Below, piece after piece: positions 61,907-64,000 of a stretch of DNA of 64,000 nucleotides. The position numbers were made by a program, and so were the translations under genes. Origin of the DNA: Clostridium guangxiense (GTDB taxonomy: Bacteria > Bacillota > Clostridia > Clostridiales > Clostridiaceae); the NCBI RefSeq assembly GCF_021043395.1, contig NZ_JAJNKE010000005.1, positions 1-64,000 of the forward strand, read 5' to 3'. Within the stretch, counting starts at the first letter, position 1, and each line of letters opens with the position of its first letter. The notes under the pieces were generated by a model. It saw nothing but the letters and a program-made list of their open reading frames with translations, was not told where the DNA came from and made no database searches.

Positions 61907-62476
61907 GCACTGCATTAACAAATTACTATCTATTTCTGTAATTGAAGTATTCTCTGTTTTAAAGTTCAGCATCTTATGAAAAGGCGTTTTAGTTAAATAG
62001 CATTGTATGCACATAATCACGGCACTATGAGTTACAATTGCAACATCATCGCAATTCTCATTAATAACTTTATGTAGTACTGATAAAACCCGCTCCAACA
62101 TTTCTTGATATGATTCACCTTTAGGAGGTTTTGTATATCTTCGATTTATGTGCCATTCTTTATATTCCGCTGGATATTTTTCCTCAACTTCTTTCCATGA
62201 CATGCCTTCCCACTTTCCAAAGTTAATCTCCTTTAAGTCTTCCATTGCTATATGCTCCACATTAGTAACCTTACTCAAAACCTCTGCTGTTTTAAGCGCT
62301 CTTTTCTGTGGACTTGAATAAATTTTTGAGAATTTATAATTATTTTTAAGTACCATATTACTCAGTTCCTCTGCCTATTTGATACCAGTATCATTAAGTT
62401 CAGTATCACAGCTTCCCTGTATTTTCCCTTTTACATTCCAGTCTGTTTGTCCATGCCTTATTAAAAATAGTTTCAT
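61898..62476 (-). pseudogene. Histidine phosphatase (phosphoglycerate-mutase-like) with an internal TAG
   Basis: A 192-residue frame from ATG 62476: MKLFLIRHGQTDWNVKGKIQ (RHG catalytic motif), GSCDTELNDTGIK, then TAG at 62375-62377, then AEELSNMVLKNNYKFSKIYS. CAG (Gln) to TAG explains it since GxxQAxxL follows LNDTG in this family. The later part (FGKWEGMSWKEVEEKYP; VAIVTHSAVIMC) is intact. The stop falls in the end of family A copy 4. Probably a disabled phosphoglycerate-mutase-like phosphatase. Confidence 0.87.
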
Positions 62477-62543
62477 AAATTATTCCTCCATATAAATATC
62501 ATCTATAAACTGTTCTAATTCTTTATAATTGCTTATTACCTTT

Positions 62544-62622
62544 ACATTTTATCCTTAATAAAGATTCTCACCTAAAATTCCGTAGGAACGGAGGAATTTT
62601 TTTCCTTGCGCTACCGTGGGGG
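62544..62622 (+). other. Intergenic segment with a short hairpin before family D copy 3
   Basis: AAATTCC / GGAGGAATTT hairpin followed by T-run (about 62575-62606). No gene is seen in 62477-62622. Confidence 0.35.
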
Positions 62623-62850
62623 CGAAGTAACAATGCTGAAGGAACAGTTTAAAAAAATTCTAATAAATCTTGGTTCAAAAATCATAAAATACTTAGATAT
62701 TTCAATCTGTCTGAGTATTTTTTCAGCGAGTAAACATGCACGAGGTTTGGGCTTTGCCAATTATCCTTCTATACCTCAAGCAAGCACTCGCTTAGAATCA
62801 CCACTTAGATTTACAGGATTTTTTTAATGCGACGAAGCATTGTTACTTCG
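62623..62850. repeat. Family D palindromic repeat, copy 3, with 15-bp terminal inverted repeats
   Basis: Left terminus CGAAGTAACAATGCT (62623-62637) is the exact reverse complement of the right terminus AGCATTGTTACTTCG (62836-62850). The interior has CTAATAAATCTTGGTTCAAA and the hairpin AGGT...GGGCTTTGCC...ACCT with an AGCGAGT/ACTCGCT outer stem. The right terminus supplies the stop codon of the HD-domain gene. No flanking direct duplication was evident by eye. Confidence 0.85.
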
Positions 62851-63469
62851 TAGGTTTCCATAATAGTGCATCCTTAAATGTAGTTTCCTTTACATTTGGA
62901 AGTACGTCATAAATAGAACATCCAATTTGCTTTTCAAAATATTCCTTTATTTCAAAAGTGGCATTCCAGCGCTCAACAGTAAATGTAAATATTCCATATC
63001 GCCTTGTTGTATTAACAAAACGTTTTTCAAGCATACAAAAACCTTGAGCATCAGCCAATGAATCGCAAAGGATAATTAATTTATCATAATCGTCATACGT
63101 TATATTTTTTAAATACTGACGAACAAACTCACTCTCCTCAGCACTCATATCATTTTTTCCTATTTCTTTATCAAAGTCTTGAACTGGAAATGAATGTGTC
63201 AAACAAATTCGCCCAACCTCATCAAAATCTTTTTCCTTAGCAAAATTATATCCATCAATACCATGTCTCCTTGCACTTACACCATATCTTCTGCCAATAT
63301 CATGAAGAAGTCCTAAGACATATGCCTTGCCTGGGTTAAGGCATTTGCACCTTTGCGCAATCATTTGAGCAGCTAGTCCCACATTAATGGAATGTTCTGT
63401 CCATGGTCCAGTATTTAATTGTCCTGCTATCTTCAATTCCTCTTCTGCCATTTCTTTATCTGGAAACAT
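62843..63469 (-). CDS. HD-domain phosphohydrolase
   Basis: 208 residues. GPWTEHSINVGLAAQMIAQR and VLGLLHDIGRRYG (HD metal site), ICLTHSFPVQDFDK, and YDDYDKLIILCDSLADAQGF complete the fold. It hydrolyses a phosphorylated small molecule; unknown which. The intact paralogue of the frameshifted gene at 38563-39167. The GGAGGTG ribosome binding site and ATG lie within the end of the upstream gene (14-bp overlap), so they are coupled. The stop codon TAA lies inside family D copy 3. Confidence 0.88.
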   Translation of the reverse strand: MFPDKEMAEEELKIAGQLNTGPWTEHSINVGLAAQMIAQRCKCLNPGKAYVLGLLHDIGRRYGVSARRHGIDGYNFAKEKDFDEVGRICLTHSFPVQDFDKEIGKNDMSAEESEFVRQYLKNITYDDYDKLIILCDSLADAQGFCMLEKRFVNTTRRYGIFTFTVERWNATFEIKEYFEKQIGCSIYDVLPNVKETTFKDALLWKPTK

Positions 63470-64000
63470 TTTTTACACCTCCAATATAAAAGCAACCCAA
63501 AAGTATAGGTGCCCAACCATCTTCTACTTTCAAACTTGGTAATGCCGGGAAATGATTATTTTCTAAATTACCGGATATTTTAACATTCCATAAATGTACT
63601 ACCTCAGTATACCTTGCAAATTTTCTAATAATTTCTTTTTCATCAAAATCTGAATCTATCTTATTTTGTAGATGAAGTCTCCCTGTATCCAAGCATAACC
63701 TTACAGCTTTATATTTTTCTAATAAGCTTTCAAGAAAATTTTCCTCGCAAACATACTTATTTAGCCCATCAAATTCTAATACAGGAATAAAATTATACTC
63801 AAGACTTTTTTCAGATAACCAACAAAAAAGGTTTTTACTGTATTTCTTAAATTTATCAATGGGATAATCTTGCTCATACATATATTCACTTTCATCTGCA
63901 AATCTCCAGATATCTTTTTCATCTTTAAAAAGACATGCCTCTATTCCATAAAAGTTTTCTCTAAAATCTCTATCAAATTTTTTAACGTGACAAAGCATTG
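63456..64000 (-). CDS. TIM-barrel sugar-isomerase-like protein, partial at window edge
   Basis: At least 180 residues, continuing or starting at the right edge. LCLDTGRLHLQNKIDSDFDE, YTEVVHLWNVKISGNLENNH (likely metal-binding carboxylate and His), and EDGWAPILLGCF are like sugar-phosphate isomerase/epimerase (AP endonuclease-2 fold) proteins. The front in the window, MLCHVKKFDRDFRENFYGIE, could be the true start or an internal Met. Coding overlaps the HD gene by 14 bp. The end of the window (AACGTGACAAAGCATTG) resembles the end of family D, so the 5' end may be repeat-derived. Confidence 0.6.
   Translation of the reverse strand, partial: MLCHVKKFDRDFRENFYGIEACLFKDEKDIWRFADESEYMYEQDYPIDKFKKYSKNLFCWLSEKSLEYNFIPVLEFDGLNKYVCEENFLESLLEKYKAVRLCLDTGRLHLQNKIDSDFDEKEIIRKFARYTEVVHLWNVKISGNLENNHFPALPSLKVEDGWAPILLGCFYIGGVKNVSR

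Noticed and set aside
56178-62377. Stop-codon recoding or readthrough in this genome
   Set aside because: The interrupted codons differ: TGA in one gene, TAG at a Trp position in another, TAG at a Gln position in a third. Several neighbours also carry frameshifts. Decay explains all without a special code.
1-64000. rRNA or tRNA genes
   Set aside because: I looked for cloverleaf-like sequence and conserved rRNA segments in the gaps and found none. A computational scan would be needed to be certain.

Overview
The window reads as chromosome of a low-GC, strictly anaerobic Gram-positive of the class Clostridia. Evidence is the AT-rich sequence, strong GGAGG ribosome binding sites, clostridial proteins (pyruvate:ferredoxin oxidoreductase, monofunctional Ni-CODH, a small DUF3787-like protein) and an LPxTG-anchored glycoside hydrolase. 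The adjacent cooS-nifJ pair recalls Clostridium acetobutylicum and its relatives; that placement is from memory and is not tested here. No rRNA, tRNA or CRISPR array was seen.

Layout. 0.2-6.5 kb: a beta-carbonic anhydrase divergent from CO dehydrogenase (cooS) and nifJ, a C1/pyruvate redox block. 6.5-15.4 kb: a cell-wall-anchored GH26 mannanase, a GNAT enzyme, a lipoprotein, and a TetR regulator with an MMPL exporter. The TetR/MMPL pair is tied together by four copies of a TGAAC-N4-GTTCA operator. 15.4-22.5 kb: decaying and small genes, then a complete urease operon (ureA-B-C-E-F-G-D, minus strand) carrying palindromic repeats between its genes. 22.8-42 kb: an almost entirely minus-strand accessory stretch of small enzymes and lipoproteins (OsmC, MntP-like, DUF4309, esterase, PAS histidine kinase, methyltransferases, GNATs, HIT, DUF89, condensation-like) mixed with many broken genes. 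42.0-55.9 kb: a mobile arsenic-resistance island. 55.9-64 kb: more small minus-strand enzymes and pseudogenes, running off the right edge.

The most notable object is the 42,015-55,917 island. It carries a recombinase-in-trio (three overlapping tyrosine recombinases), a truncated Tn3/Tn4430-type transposase with a small tyrosine recombinase, and two arsenic modules. One module is arsM, arsR, a thioredoxin-like protein, an ArsP-type permease, two half-permeases and a ferredoxin. The other is arsR-acr3-arsC-arsD-arsA. The island is bounded by inverted arrays of three short motifs whose spacing is identical (104 bp in all) at both ends. This suggests the trio element acquired a Tn3-type arsenic transposon and now forms one composite unit.

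The second theme is a dense set of dispersed imperfect-palindrome repeats, at least five families (called A-E here). They nest inside one another, often at the apex of another palindrome. Several supply the last codons or stop codon of the neighbouring gene. Family D also shows compensatory base changes in an internal stem. The third theme is decay: at least six otherwise recognisable genes carry one or a few nonsense or frameshift lesions.
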